Part shown: positions 1 through 6,990 of the stretch, piece after piece
Numbering within the stretch: the stretch's first letter is position 1
How the letters are laid out: every line of letters begins with the position of its first letter
Source: Clostridia bacterium
GTDB taxonomy: Bacteria > Bacillota > Clostridia > Oscillospirales > RGIG7773
Direction of reading: 5' to 3'
Assembly: GCA_017554835.1 (NCBI GenBank)
Contig: JAFZHO010000048.1
Location: forward strand, 1 to 11,490
Length of the DNA stretch: 11,490 nt
The notes under the pieces: generated by a model
Told to the model about the DNA's origin: nothing
Database searches by the model: none
The model's input: the letters and a program-made list of their open reading frames with translations, nothing else
Position numbers and translations under genes: made by a program

Positions 1-1
1 A

Positions 2-640
2 AAAGCCGTTTATAAGTTTTCGGGAGAAAATATTAAATTAACAGGTTGTGGAAGAACAGATGCAAAAGTTCACGCCTTGAACTACTATGCTAATTTTTCT
101 TTTGATAAAGATTTTGAACTTTCAACTATAAAAAATGCATTAAATCATTTTTTGCCATCTGATATAAGGATTAAAGACGTTTTCGAAAAAGAGACCGATT
201 TTCATTCAAGATTTTCTGCTAAAAGTAAGGAATATATGTATCTGATTGATAACGGAGAAACAGAAGACCCGTTTTTAATCGACAGAGCTTTTCACTACGA
301 TAAAAAAATTGATTTAGCGCTTATTGAAAAGGCGTGCAAGGAATTTGAAGGAACTCATGATTTCAAGGCGTTTATGGCATCAGGAAGTTCCGTTAAAGAT
401 ACCGTGCGAACTATTTATTCCTGCCGAGTTGAAAGAAAAGACAATAAAGTTTATTTATATTTCAAGGGAAATGGATTTCTCTATAATATGGTAAGAATTA
501 TGGCAGGAACTTTGATTTTTGTTAACGAAAATAAAATAAAAGTTTCAGATATTAAAGATATTATTGATAAAAAAGACAGAGCAAACGCGGGGATAACTCT
601 TCCCGGATGGGGACTTTATCTTAAAGACGTAGAATATTGA
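2..640 (+). CDS. truA: tRNA pseudouridine synthase A, 5' end missing
   Basis: TruA isomerises uridine to pseudouridine at positions 38-40 of the tRNA anticodon arm and acts in the cytoplasm. The open frame runs in from the window edge; 212 residues are visible against about 245 for the family, so roughly 30 N-terminal residues lie upstream. The catalytic motif reads GRTDAKVHA, with the nucleophilic aspartate encoded at 59-61; the usual glycine after DA is lysine. Further family hallmarks are SAKSKEYMYLI, the late GNGFLYNMVRIMAGTL block and the C-terminal DRANAGITLPGWGLYL segment. An apparent start at 77 (TTG) lies after the catalytic aspartate and is only an artefact of the truncation. The gene opens the visible part of a plus-strand cluster; the next start follows within 7-16 bases. 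Identification is secure. Confidence 0.95.
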   Translation, partial: KAVYKFSGENIKLTGCGRTDAKVHALNYYANFSFDKDFELSTIKNALNHFLPSDIRIKDVFEKETDFHSRFSAKSKEYMYLIDNGETEDPFLIDRAFHYDKKIDLALIEKACKEFEGTHDFKAFMASGSSVKDTVRTIYSCRVERKDNKVYLYFKGNGFLYNMVRIMAGTLIFVNENKIKVSDIKDIIDKKDRANAGITLPGWGLYLKDVEY

Positions 641-656
641 TTGCGAGGTGAGACGT

Positions 657-1814
657 TTGGAAGAAAAAGGCATTGGAATAATTAAAAAAATCAGATATAT
701 TTTAATAATAGTTTTAATATTATTTATTTGTATCTTTGTAATTGTTAATCGCGAAGAAATGAATATAGATAACTTCAAAAGAATTATTGCTCAGTTTGAT
801 TTTGCTTTTTCAACTTCTTCTGAGGAATCTTCTAAAATCGAATTCAATGCTCAGAATACTAATAAATATAAAACCTATAAAAACGGTTTTGTTTCTCTTA
901 CTGAGGAGGGGCTTAAAATATACGATAAAGCCAATAATATGCTTTTCCATCATAAAAAATCCTTCTCAAAACCTGTTCTTCTTACGTCAAGAAAATACTG
1001 TCTTTGCTACGATTTCGGAAATACCAATATGTTTGTTACAAATTCTTTTGCAAACGTTTTTGAACATACTTTTTCGGGAAATATAAGCTTTGCTGAGCTT
1101 AATGACGATGGATTTTTTGCAGTTGTTGCAAAAGAGCCGGGATATAAATCAGTTATGCATATATATAATAAAAACCTTGAAGAGATTTTGACCGTCTCAT
1201 TATCGGAAAAATATATTTTATATGCTTCAATATCGGATAATTCAAAGTCTATTGCTTACGTTACTTTATCACTGAAAACCGGGGAGCCGATTTATGAAAT
1301 TAATCTTCTTCCTCTTGATAAAGAAACGCCAACTTTTACTACGGCGGTTCCTGAAAGTGTAATAGGGATTGATTTTATCAATGGGGATATAAATATAATC
1401 GGAAAAAATAATTTATATCTTATAAATAAAAAAGATGGAACAGTAAAAAAACAGTTTAGTTTTGATGGAAAGACTCTCAAGTCCTTTGAATTTGGCGCAA
1501 AATTTACTATGCTTAATTTTGAAAGCGTTGATAAATTAAAAAAATATCAGATTGAATTTGTTGATAGCAATATGAATAAAATTTCTACTGTTTTTTTAGA
1601 TAAAGAGATTTATGATATCTCGGTTAATAAAGATAAATGCGCAGTTCTTCTTAAAGATAATATTGATATATATAATGTTTCTGATGGAGGACTTGCAAAA
1701 ACAATGGTTCTTGACCAAAGTTATAAAGAAGTGCTTATAAACAGTGAAAACGATTGTTTTTTGATTGCAAGTGAAATGGCAATTCGTAAAAACATTGATG
1801 AAATGGGAGGATAA
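657..1814 (+). CDS. DUF5711-like membrane-anchored protein of unknown function
   Basis: The product is about 385 residues with a short basic N-terminus, one hydrophobic segment (ILIIVLILFICIFVIV) and a long extracytoplasmic region. That region has repeating short beta-strand patterns such as 'NGFVSLTEEGLKIYD', 'NSKSIAYVTLSLKTGEPIYEINLL' broken by turns, and 'KDNIDIYNVSDGGL'. This looks like a beta-propeller-type fold and matches my memory of the DUF5711 family of Clostridia; no catalytic motif is visible. Start choice: a GTG at 648 would give three more residues but has no ribosome binding site, whereas GAGGTGA (645-651) is a near-perfect Shine-Dalgarno placed 5 bases before TTG 657, so I prefer TTG. 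Its neighbour, two bases downstream, encodes CvpA. A role at the envelope is likely, but the function is unknown. Confidence 0.8.
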   Translation: MEEKGIGIIKKIRYILIIVLILFICIFVIVNREEMNIDNFKRIIAQFDFAFSTSSEESSKIEFNAQNTNKYKTYKNGFVSLTEEGLKIYDKANNMLFHHKKSFSKPVLLTSRKYCLCYDFGNTNMFVTNSFANVFEHTFSGNISFAELNDDGFFAVVAKEPGYKSVMHIYNKNLEEILTVSLSEKYILYASISDNSKSIAYVTLSLKTGEPIYEINLLPLDKETPTFTTAVPESVIGIDFINGDINIIGKNNLYLINKKDGTVKKQFSFDGKTLKSFEFGAKFTMLNFESVDKLKKYQIEFVDSNMNKISTVFLDKEIYDISVNKDKCAVLLKDNIDIYNVSDGGLAKTMVLDQSYKEVLINSENDCFLIASEMAIRKNIDEMGG

Positions 1815-1816
1815 TT

Positions 1817-2539
1817 ATGAATTATATTTTGGATATAATAATTATTGGAGTGGTATTACTTAGTATAGTTATAGGTATGAAAAAAGGTTTTGTAAAAATG
1901 CTTCTTGATTTTGCCGGAATTGTAATTGCACTTGTTGTTACATATTCTTTGGTAAATCCGGTTTCTGATTTTGTTTGTGAGAACTTTGTTATAACTCCTA
2001 TGGCAAGAAGCGTTGTTAATACTTTGACATCAGGTGATGATAGCAAAGATATTTCCCTTATTATTTCAGAAAGCCCCGCTTTTTTGGATGAGGTTTTAGA
2101 ATCCTTTGATTTTCCGTTAGGGGAGCTAAGAGCCGTGGCTGAAAATAATAAAAACGTGGAACTTTCTGAAAAGAATATTCTTATATGCAAAGAAATCGTT
2201 CGTCCGGCGGCAAATTCTGCAGCTTATACAGGTTCATTTATAGTTTTGTTTGTTGGTTGTCTCGTAGCTGTAAAATTCATTTCTAAATTTGCAAAATTTA
2301 TTAATAAAATTCCATTGATTGGTTCATTTAATAAAGGTGGAGGCGCTATTTTAGGACTTGTTTCAGGTCTTATTGCCGTATTTGTTATTGTTAATATTGC
2401 AAAAGCGGTTTCCTTCACTCAAATTGCATCAGATGAGAATTTTATTTTAAATGAAAAACAAATTCAAAACACTATGGTATTTAAACACGTTTATAATTTT
2501 GAAATATTTGATTATATATTGGATTTTACAAAAAAGTAA
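1817..2539 (+). CDS. CvpA family (colicin V production-like) membrane protein
   Basis: This 240-residue integral membrane protein begins with two hydrophobic helices (about residues 3-20 and 28-46). A polar loop of about 90 residues follows, then two more helices (about 137-156 and 176-197). The block around residues 165-185, IPLIGSFNKGGGAILGL, is the characteristic CvpA signature preceding the last helix. CvpA proteins are widespread and are linked to envelope homeostasis and colicin V export in enterobacteria; no biochemical activity is established. GGGAGG at 1805-1810 lies 6 bases before the ATG. The gene follows the DUF5711-like gene after 2 bases and precedes the Clp ATPase by 12, so co-transcription is very likely. 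The central loop is longer than in E. coli CvpA (about 160 residues in total), as is common in Clostridia. Confidence 0.85.
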   Translation: MNYILDIIIIGVVLLSIVIGMKKGFVKMLLDFAGIVIALVVTYSLVNPVSDFVCENFVITPMARSVVNTLTSGDDSKDISLIISESPAFLDEVLESFDFPLGELRAVAENNKNVELSEKNILICKEIVRPAANSAAYTGSFIVLFVGCLVAVKFISKFAKFINKIPLIGSFNKGGGAILGLVSGLIAVFVIVNIAKAVSFTQIASDENFILNEKQIQNTMVFKHVYNFEIFDYILDFTKK

Positions 2540-2551
2540 AGGAGTAAAAAT

Positions 2552-4798
2552 ATGCTTTGCAGCAGATGTAATAAAAGAGTCGCAGTAGTTTTCATATCAA
2601 AATTTGAGAATAATCAGCAGCAAAACGTTGGTTACTGCATTAAATGCGCAAAAGAACTTGGAATTGCACCGGTTGATAAACTTATGAATGATATGGGTAT
2701 TTCCGAGGATATGCTTGAAGATATGGAAAATCAGTTTTCTGAGATAGTTGATAGTGAGGAGTTTGAGGGGATGACCCAAACGTTTCCTTTTCTCAATAAT
2801 TTTCAGAAAAATCAGCAGAATGCAGAAACTTCAAAAGACTCTAAAAATAAAGATAATAAAAAAGAAGAGAAAAAAACTGAATATAAGTTTTTGTCCGGAT
2901 ATTGCACTAACCTGAATCAAAGAGCAAAGGATAAAAAACTTGACAGAATTATTGGCAGGGATAGAGAAACTGCAAGAATAATCCAAATTCTATGCAGAAG
3001 GCAAAAAAATAACCCTTGTTTAATAGGTGAGCCGGGCGTTGGTAAAACTGCCGTTGCAGAAGGTCTTGCAATAGCGATAACAGAAGGCAGAGTTCCCGAA
3101 AAGTTAAAGGATAAAGAGATTTATCTTGTTGATTTGGCGGCTATGGTCGCAGGAACGCAGTTCCGCGGTCAGTTTGAAAGCAGATTAAAAGGACTTATAA
3201 ATGACGTTATAAAAAAAGGTAACGTTATTCTTGTTGTTGATGAGGTTCATAACCTTGTTGGAACAGGAGATTCTGAAGGATCTATGAGTGCTGCAAATAT
3301 TCTTAAACCTTCTCTTTCAAGAGGCGAAATTCAGGTTATAGGAGCAACAACCTATAACGAATATAGAAAATATATTGAAAAAGATGCTGCCTTAGAGAGA
3401 AGATTTCAGCCCGTTACGGTGGAAGAACCATCTATTTCTGATACTATTTCTATTATCAAGGGAATTAAGGAATATTATGAAAACTTCCATCACGTTATTA
3501 TTCCTGATAATATTATTGAGCAAGGGGTTAAAATGTCTGAACGGTATATTACCGATAGATTTTTGCCTGATAAAGCAATAGACCTTTTTGATGAAGCGTG
3601 TTCAAAGGTTTCTATTAATGATGATAACCTTAATGAATATCTTAAACTTTCAAAAGAAAGCGCTAAATTAAATAAAAAGCTTGAAGAACTTGAGGGAGTA
3701 GATCCTGATGATAAGGTTTTTGAGCAAATTGCAGAGATTAAATCAAAAATGTTTCCAATTGAAGATAAGCTTGAAAAACTTAAAGATATGAGTTTTCCCA
3801 CCTTAACTATATCTGATTTGGCAAAGGTTATCGAACTTTGGACGGGCGTTCCCGCAGAAAAAACAGCTCATAATGATTACGAGAATCTTATCGGTCTTGA
3901 AGATAGAATCAAAGATATTATTATAGGTCAGGACGAAGCAGTTGAAAAGGTTTGCAATGCCGTTTTAAGATCAAGAGTTTCTCTTTCTCCCGTTAAAAAA
4001 CCGGCATCATTTATTTTTGTTGGTGCAACGGGAGTTGGTAAAACTTATCTCGTTAAAACTCTTGCAAATGATTTATTTGATAGTCCTGAATCACTTATCC
4101 GTCTTGATATGTCTGAATTTATGGAAAAACACGCCGTATCAAGAATTATCGGTTCACCTCCCGGATACGTTGGATATGATGAAGCAGGTCAACTTACGGA
4201 AAAAATCAGAAGAAAACCATACAGCGTCATTCTTTTTGATGAAATCGAAAAAGCTCATCCCGACGTTTTGAATATTCTTCTTCAAATTCTTGACGAAGGT
4301 CATATAACTGATGCTCATGGCAGAAAAGTTGATTTTTCAAACACTATTATAGTTATGACTTCTAACGCAGGTTCCGATAGAAGAGGGGATATTGCAGGAT
4401 TTAATAAGACGACAAATTCAATGGCAAAAGAAAAAGCAGAGAAAGCACTTTCCGAGTTTCTTCGTCCCGAGTTTATTAACAGAATTGATGAAATCGTTGT
4501 GTTTAATAAACTATCCGTCGAGAATATTAGGGTAATCTGTAAGTCAATGCTTAATGAATTCAAGGAAGCGTTATCTGTAAAGGGGATAGACTTAACATAT
4601 GATGAAGCGGTTTTAAACTATCTTGCAGAGAAAAGTAACTTTGATAAATTTGGCGCAAGAGACGTTAGAAGACTTATTCAACGTGAAATAGAGGATAAGC
4701 TAACAAAAACTATAATATTCAACCACGATAAAACTCTGACAAACGTTAATATCTCTTTATCAGATGGCAAAATCGTTATTGATACAAACATTTTATAA
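2552..4798 (+). CDS. ClpE/ClpC-type AAA+ unfoldase with N-terminal zinc finger
   Basis: This is a class I Hsp100 ATPase of 748 residues that unfolds proteins, normally for ClpP. Residues 1-35 hold a CxxC...CxxC zinc finger (C3, C6, C29, C32), as in ClpE and McsA, in place of the double Clp-N repeat of ClpC. A charged linker (about 85-115, rich in K, N and E) follows. AAA-1 has Walker A GEPGVGKT (159-166), Walker B VVDE (228-231) and an arginine pair at 283-284. A short charged middle region spans about 360-412. AAA-2 has Walker A GATGVGKT (491-498), Walker B FDE (562-564), LRPEFINRIDE (637-647) and sensor-2 GARDVRR (701-707). A possible ClpP-docking tripeptide is AGF (615-617), after TSNAG. 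AAAGGAG (2538-2544) lies 7 bases before the ATG. No clpP, ctsR or mcsB is adjacent. Domain layout favours ClpE over ClpC; I leave the symbol open. Confidence 0.92.
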   Translation: MLCSRCNKRVAVVFISKFENNQQQNVGYCIKCAKELGIAPVDKLMNDMGISEDMLEDMENQFSEIVDSEEFEGMTQTFPFLNNFQKNQQNAETSKDSKNKDNKKEEKKTEYKFLSGYCTNLNQRAKDKKLDRIIGRDRETARIIQILCRRQKNNPCLIGEPGVGKTAVAEGLAIAITEGRVPEKLKDKEIYLVDLAAMVAGTQFRGQFESRLKGLINDVIKKGNVILVVDEVHNLVGTGDSEGSMSAANILKPSLSRGEIQVIGATTYNEYRKYIEKDAALERRFQPVTVEEPSISDTISIIKGIKEYYENFHHVIIPDNIIEQGVKMSERYITDRFLPDKAIDLFDEACSKVSINDDNLNEYLKLSKESAKLNKKLEELEGVDPDDKVFEQIAEIKSKMFPIEDKLEKLKDMSFPTLTISDLAKVIELWTGVPAEKTAHNDYENLIGLEDRIKDIIIGQDEAVEKVCNAVLRSRVSLSPVKKPASFIFVGATGVGKTYLVKTLANDLFDSPESLIRLDMSEFMEKHAVSRIIGSPPGYVGYDEAGQLTEKIRRKPYSVILFDEIEKAHPDVLNILLQILDEGHITDAHGRKVDFSNTIIVMTSNAGSDRRGDIAGFNKTTNSMAKEKAEKALSEFLRPEFINRIDEIVVFNKLSVENIRVICKSMLNEFKEALSVKGIDLTYDEAVLNYLAEKSNFDKFGARDVRRLIQREIEDKLTKTIIFNHDKTLTNVNISLSDGKIVIDTNIL

Positions 4799-4814
4799 AA
4801 AGGAATTTTAATTT

Positions 4815-5603
4815 ATGGAATATTTGGTTTTAGGATTAAGCTTTTTGTCGGGAATTATTCTTCTGGCATTAAGCGTATGGATTTTGATTTACTTTTTTAA
4901 AAACAAAAAAGTAAGCCCTCTCTCAATATTAGGAGGACTTGGAGTTCTTATAATATGGGCAATTACTTTTTTAACTACTTTCCAGACTCTTTCTGCAACC
5001 TTTATTAATTTTCATATTATCTTGAAGATTATAGTTGTTACCTTGATTTATGGTATTGAACTTTTGTTACTTGACTGGATATTTATTAAAGTTATTTGCA
5101 AAGGCAATCGTGATTATATTAAAAATGCCGCAGGAATAGGACTTTTTCAGGGGATTTTGTTTCCCATACTTATGGGCGCGTTTTTAATTACAAATGGAAT
5201 CAACGTTTCTATGGGTGCTTTTCAGGGCGCAATAATCGGAATCGATGAAAGCATTGGCAGATTTATTACGAATAATGGCAGCGCGATTAACGTTTATCCA
5301 TTTTCAGATACCTTGCTTGATTTTGTTTCTTTTCCCGTGCTTGTTGTTGGAATATGCCTTTGCCTTATTTCGATTTCTGTTTCCTGCTATTCCTTTACAG
5401 ATAGAGGAAATAAACTGACCCTTATTCCATCTCTTATTATTTCCATGCTTATGGTTGCCGGAATTATAACTTTTATCTTTATTTCATTCAATTTAACCGG
5501 AGTAATATATAAGATAGTCACTTATGGAATAATTCCCTTGACCTATGTTGCTTTAGGTTTAATTAATTTAATATTGCAGTTTAAAATTTATAATAAGCAA
5601 TAA
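4815..5603 (+). CDS. Multi-spanning membrane protein, function unknown (distantly YhfC-like)
   Basis: The 262-residue product is almost entirely hydrophobic. About seven membrane segments can be drawn, near residues 3-26, 35-57, 66-94, 104-127, 168-190, 201-225 and 229-255. I do not recognise it with certainty. The stretch from residue 79 (YG, then K..CKGNRDY near 92-101, then GIGLFQGI at 107-114) has the same spacing as YhfC-family putative intramembrane metalloproteases as I remember them. The acidic pair and the HGG..E residues expected there are absent, so if related it is probably not a protease. AGGA at 4801-4804 precedes the ATG by 10 bases, and the gene begins 16 bases after the Clp ATPase stop. 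It is the last gene of the left operon and is followed by a strong terminator. Confidence 0.75.
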   Translation: MEYLVLGLSFLSGIILLALSVWILIYFFKNKKVSPLSILGGLGVLIIWAITFLTTFQTLSATFINFHIILKIIVVTLIYGIELLLLDWIFIKVICKGNRDYIKNAAGIGLFQGILFPILMGAFLITNGINVSMGAFQGAIIGIDESIGRFITNNGSAINVYPFSDTLLDFVSFPVLVVGICLCLISISVSCYSFTDRGNKLTLIPSLIISMLMVAGIITFIFISFNLTGVIYKIVTYGIIPLTYVALGLINLILQFKIYNKQ

Positions 5604-5606
5604 ATA

Positions 5607-5635
5607 AAGACCTCTGAGAAACTCTCAGAGGTCTT
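5607..5635. terminator. Bidirectional intrinsic terminator between convergent genes
   Basis: A perfect 13-base-pair stem (left arm 5607-5619, AAGACCTCTGAGA; right arm 5623-5635) encloses a three-base loop. T-rich sequence follows on both strands: TCTATTATTT to the right, and TTATTTATT when read on the minus strand. The hairpin starts 4 bases after the stop of the membrane protein gene and lies 8 bases beyond the galU stop. It therefore very likely ends both convergent transcripts. Confidence 0.9.
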
Positions 5636-5642
5636 CTATTAT

Positions 5643-6506
5643 TTAGAATTTAAGATTTTTAAGATAATCTTTAAAGTCGTCTTTGATTTCGTCGTGTTTA
5701 AGAGCGGTTTCAACGATGGCTTTCATCATACCCATTTTGTTACCCATATCGTATCTTGTTCCAAGATAATCAACGCCAACCATTCCTTCTCTCATAGTAA
5801 GCTCTTTCATAGCGTCGGTAAGCTGAATTTCTCCACCTGCTCCGGGAGGAGTATTTTCGATTATTTCAAATATCTCAGGTGGTAGAACGCATCTTCCCAA
5901 AATTGAAAATAGTGAGAATTCTTCACCTTTTGCAGGTTTTTCAATCATATCAGTAACTTTATATTCGCGGTCGCCAATTTTTTCAACTGCAAGAGAGGAG
6001 TATTTAGAGATATCTTCCTGAGGAACTTCTTTAATTCCAACGACGCCTTTGCCGTATTTTTCGTAAGCTTCGCAAAGCTCGCCAGTTGCAGGAACGTCGC
6101 CCATAATAACGTCATCACCGTATAAAACCGCAAACGGCTCGTTGCCAACAAAGGATTTTGCTGCCAAAACTGCATGGCCAAGGCCTTTTGTTTCTTTTTG
6201 TCTGATAAAGAAGATGTTTGCCATTTTAGCAGGGGCAACGGCATCTTCGTATAATTTTTCTTTATTACCTGCAAGAAGACGTTCTTCAAGTTCAGGACAT
6301 CTATCAAAATGGTCTTCGATAGCAACCTTGTTTCTATTTGTTATAATAAGAATTTCTTCAATACCTGCTTTAACGGCTTCTTCAACTATGTATTGAATTG
6401 CGGGTTTATCAACTATTGGAAGCATTTCTTTAGGAACAGCTTTTGAGGCGGGGAGAACCCTTGTTCCAAGGCCTGCTGCAGGTATAACGGCTTTTCTGAC
6501 TTTCAT
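5643..6506 (-). CDS. galU: UTP--glucose-1-phosphate uridylyltransferase
   Basis: GalU makes UDP-glucose from UTP and glucose 1-phosphate, the activated sugar for cell-envelope glycans, glycolipids and exopolysaccharide. The 287-residue length is typical. The nucleotide-binding start VIPAAGLGTRVLPASKAVPKE (in parts, residues 7-27) carries the G-x-G-T-R loop. Further signatures are KGLGHAV (107-113), the metal-binding GDDV (130-133), GEIQLTDA (225-232) and YDMGNKMG (252-259). A GGAGG on the minus strand lies about 7 bases before the ATG at 6506. The gene lies downstream of a small membrane protein gene on the same strand, separated from it by a hairpin at 6527-6549 that sits just ahead of the galU ribosome binding site. 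No other envelope-sugar genes are nearby. No residue is obviously missing. Confidence 0.96.
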   Translation of the reverse strand: MKVRKAVIPAAGLGTRVLPASKAVPKEMLPIVDKPAIQYIVEEAVKAGIEEILIITNRNKVAIEDHFDRCPELEERLLAGNKEKLYEDAVAPAKMANIFFIRQKETKGLGHAVLAAKSFVGNEPFAVLYGDDVIMGDVPATGELCEAYEKYGKGVVGIKEVPQEDISKYSSLAVEKIGDREYKVTDMIEKPAKGEEFSLFSILGRCVLPPEIFEIIENTPPGAGGEIQLTDAMKELTMREGMVGVDYLGTRYDMGNKMGMMKAIVETALKHDEIKDDFKDYLKNLKF

Positions 6507-6526
6507 TTTTATTCCTCCTATAAAAT

Positions 6527-6549
6527 ATGCTCCCGAAATGCGGGAGCAT
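6527..6549 (-). terminator. GC-rich hairpin between the small membrane protein gene and galU
   Basis: Nine perfect base pairs (ATGCTCCCG at 6527-6535 with its complement at 6541-6549) close a five-base loop. On the minus strand the stem is followed by ATTTTAT, a short U-rich run, and then at once by the galU ribosome binding site. It could be a leaky terminator, an attenuator or an mRNA end-stabilising hairpin. It lies 4 bases past the presumed natural stop (6554) of the upstream gene, the usual place for a terminator. Confidence 0.65.
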
Positions 6550-6553
6550 TAAA

Positions 6554-6834
6554 TTATTTCTCGTCGTAATAATATTTTCTTCTACTCCATCAAGTTTATT
6601 TAAATCTTCGATATCTTCTTCGGTTACAAAATCATCGAAAGATATTTCCTCAGGAGCATCAAAATCCTCAAAATCTTCAGATGTTAATATTTTTTTATTA
6701 TTGAATTTTTCACGCATTGCATATAATTTCTCATTGATTTTATCTCTGAATATATAGATAAGAACGGCAATTGCAGCAATAGTAGAAATTATTCCAAGTA
6801 TAACTCCAAAAATTTTCAACGTATTTTTATTCAT
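6554..6834 (-). CDS. Small single-pass membrane protein with acidic tail, apparent frameshift near its end
   Basis: The product starts with a short basic stretch and one membrane helix (about residues 8-29, FGVILGIISTIAAIAVLIYIF). A basic amphipathic segment (30-48) and a strongly acidic cytoplasmic tail (52-86: EDFEDFDAPEEISFDDF, then TEEDIEDL) follow. As sequenced, the frame does not stop where expected. It runs through the hairpin at 6527-6549 and on to 6430, overlapping galU by 77 bases in a different frame. Adding one A to the A4 run at 6575-6578 (read on the minus strand) would instead give ...VEEKYYYDEK and a TAA at 6554-6556, just before the hairpin. I take that as the natural 93-residue protein; the base is missing either through a sequencing or assembly error or through a real mutation. 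GGAGGG lies 8 bases before the ATG. I do not recognise a function. Confidence 0.65.
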
Positions 6835-6875
6835 AGATTTAACCCTCCGTAAAATTGATAGAGAACTATAGCATA

Positions 6876-6904
6876 ATATTACAATAATTATAAAATTAAT
6901 TCAA
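6876..6904 (-). promoter_or_regulatory. Possible promoter for the small membrane protein gene and galU
   Basis: On the minus strand, TTGAAT (6899-6904) and TAATAT (6876-6881) are separated by exactly 17 bases and lie about 40 bases upstream of the ATG at 6834. Each box matches the sigma-A consensus at four positions. The region is nearly all A and T, so chance matches are frequent. A second candidate -10 (TATAGT) lies a little further downstream. Confidence 0.35.
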
Positions 6905-6932
6905 GTGAATTTTAAAAAATTCTAAAAAAATA

Positions 6933-6961
6933 TTACAAAATTATATAATATAGTTTATAAT
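6933..6961 (+). promoter_or_regulatory. Likely sigma-A promoter for the gene at 6991
   Basis: A perfect -10 box TATAAT (6956-6961) is preceded after 17 bases by TTACAA (6933-6938), a weak -35 with three of six matches. A second TATAAT overlaps at 6961-6966. The boxes lie in the 156-base spacer between divergent genes, 25-30 bases before the ribosome binding site. Placement fits; the AT-rich background lowers certainty. Confidence 0.5.
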
Positions 6962-6990
6962 ATAATTATTATTCTGAAAGGAAGTATGAA

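Noticed and set aside
1822..2190. Antisense open frame of 122 codons opposite cvpA
   Set aside because: It is a mirror frame of a confident gene with no independent start signals.
5945..6325. Minus-strand open frame of 126 codons inside galU
   Set aside because: It is an out-of-frame shadow of galU with no family-like content and no ribosome binding site.
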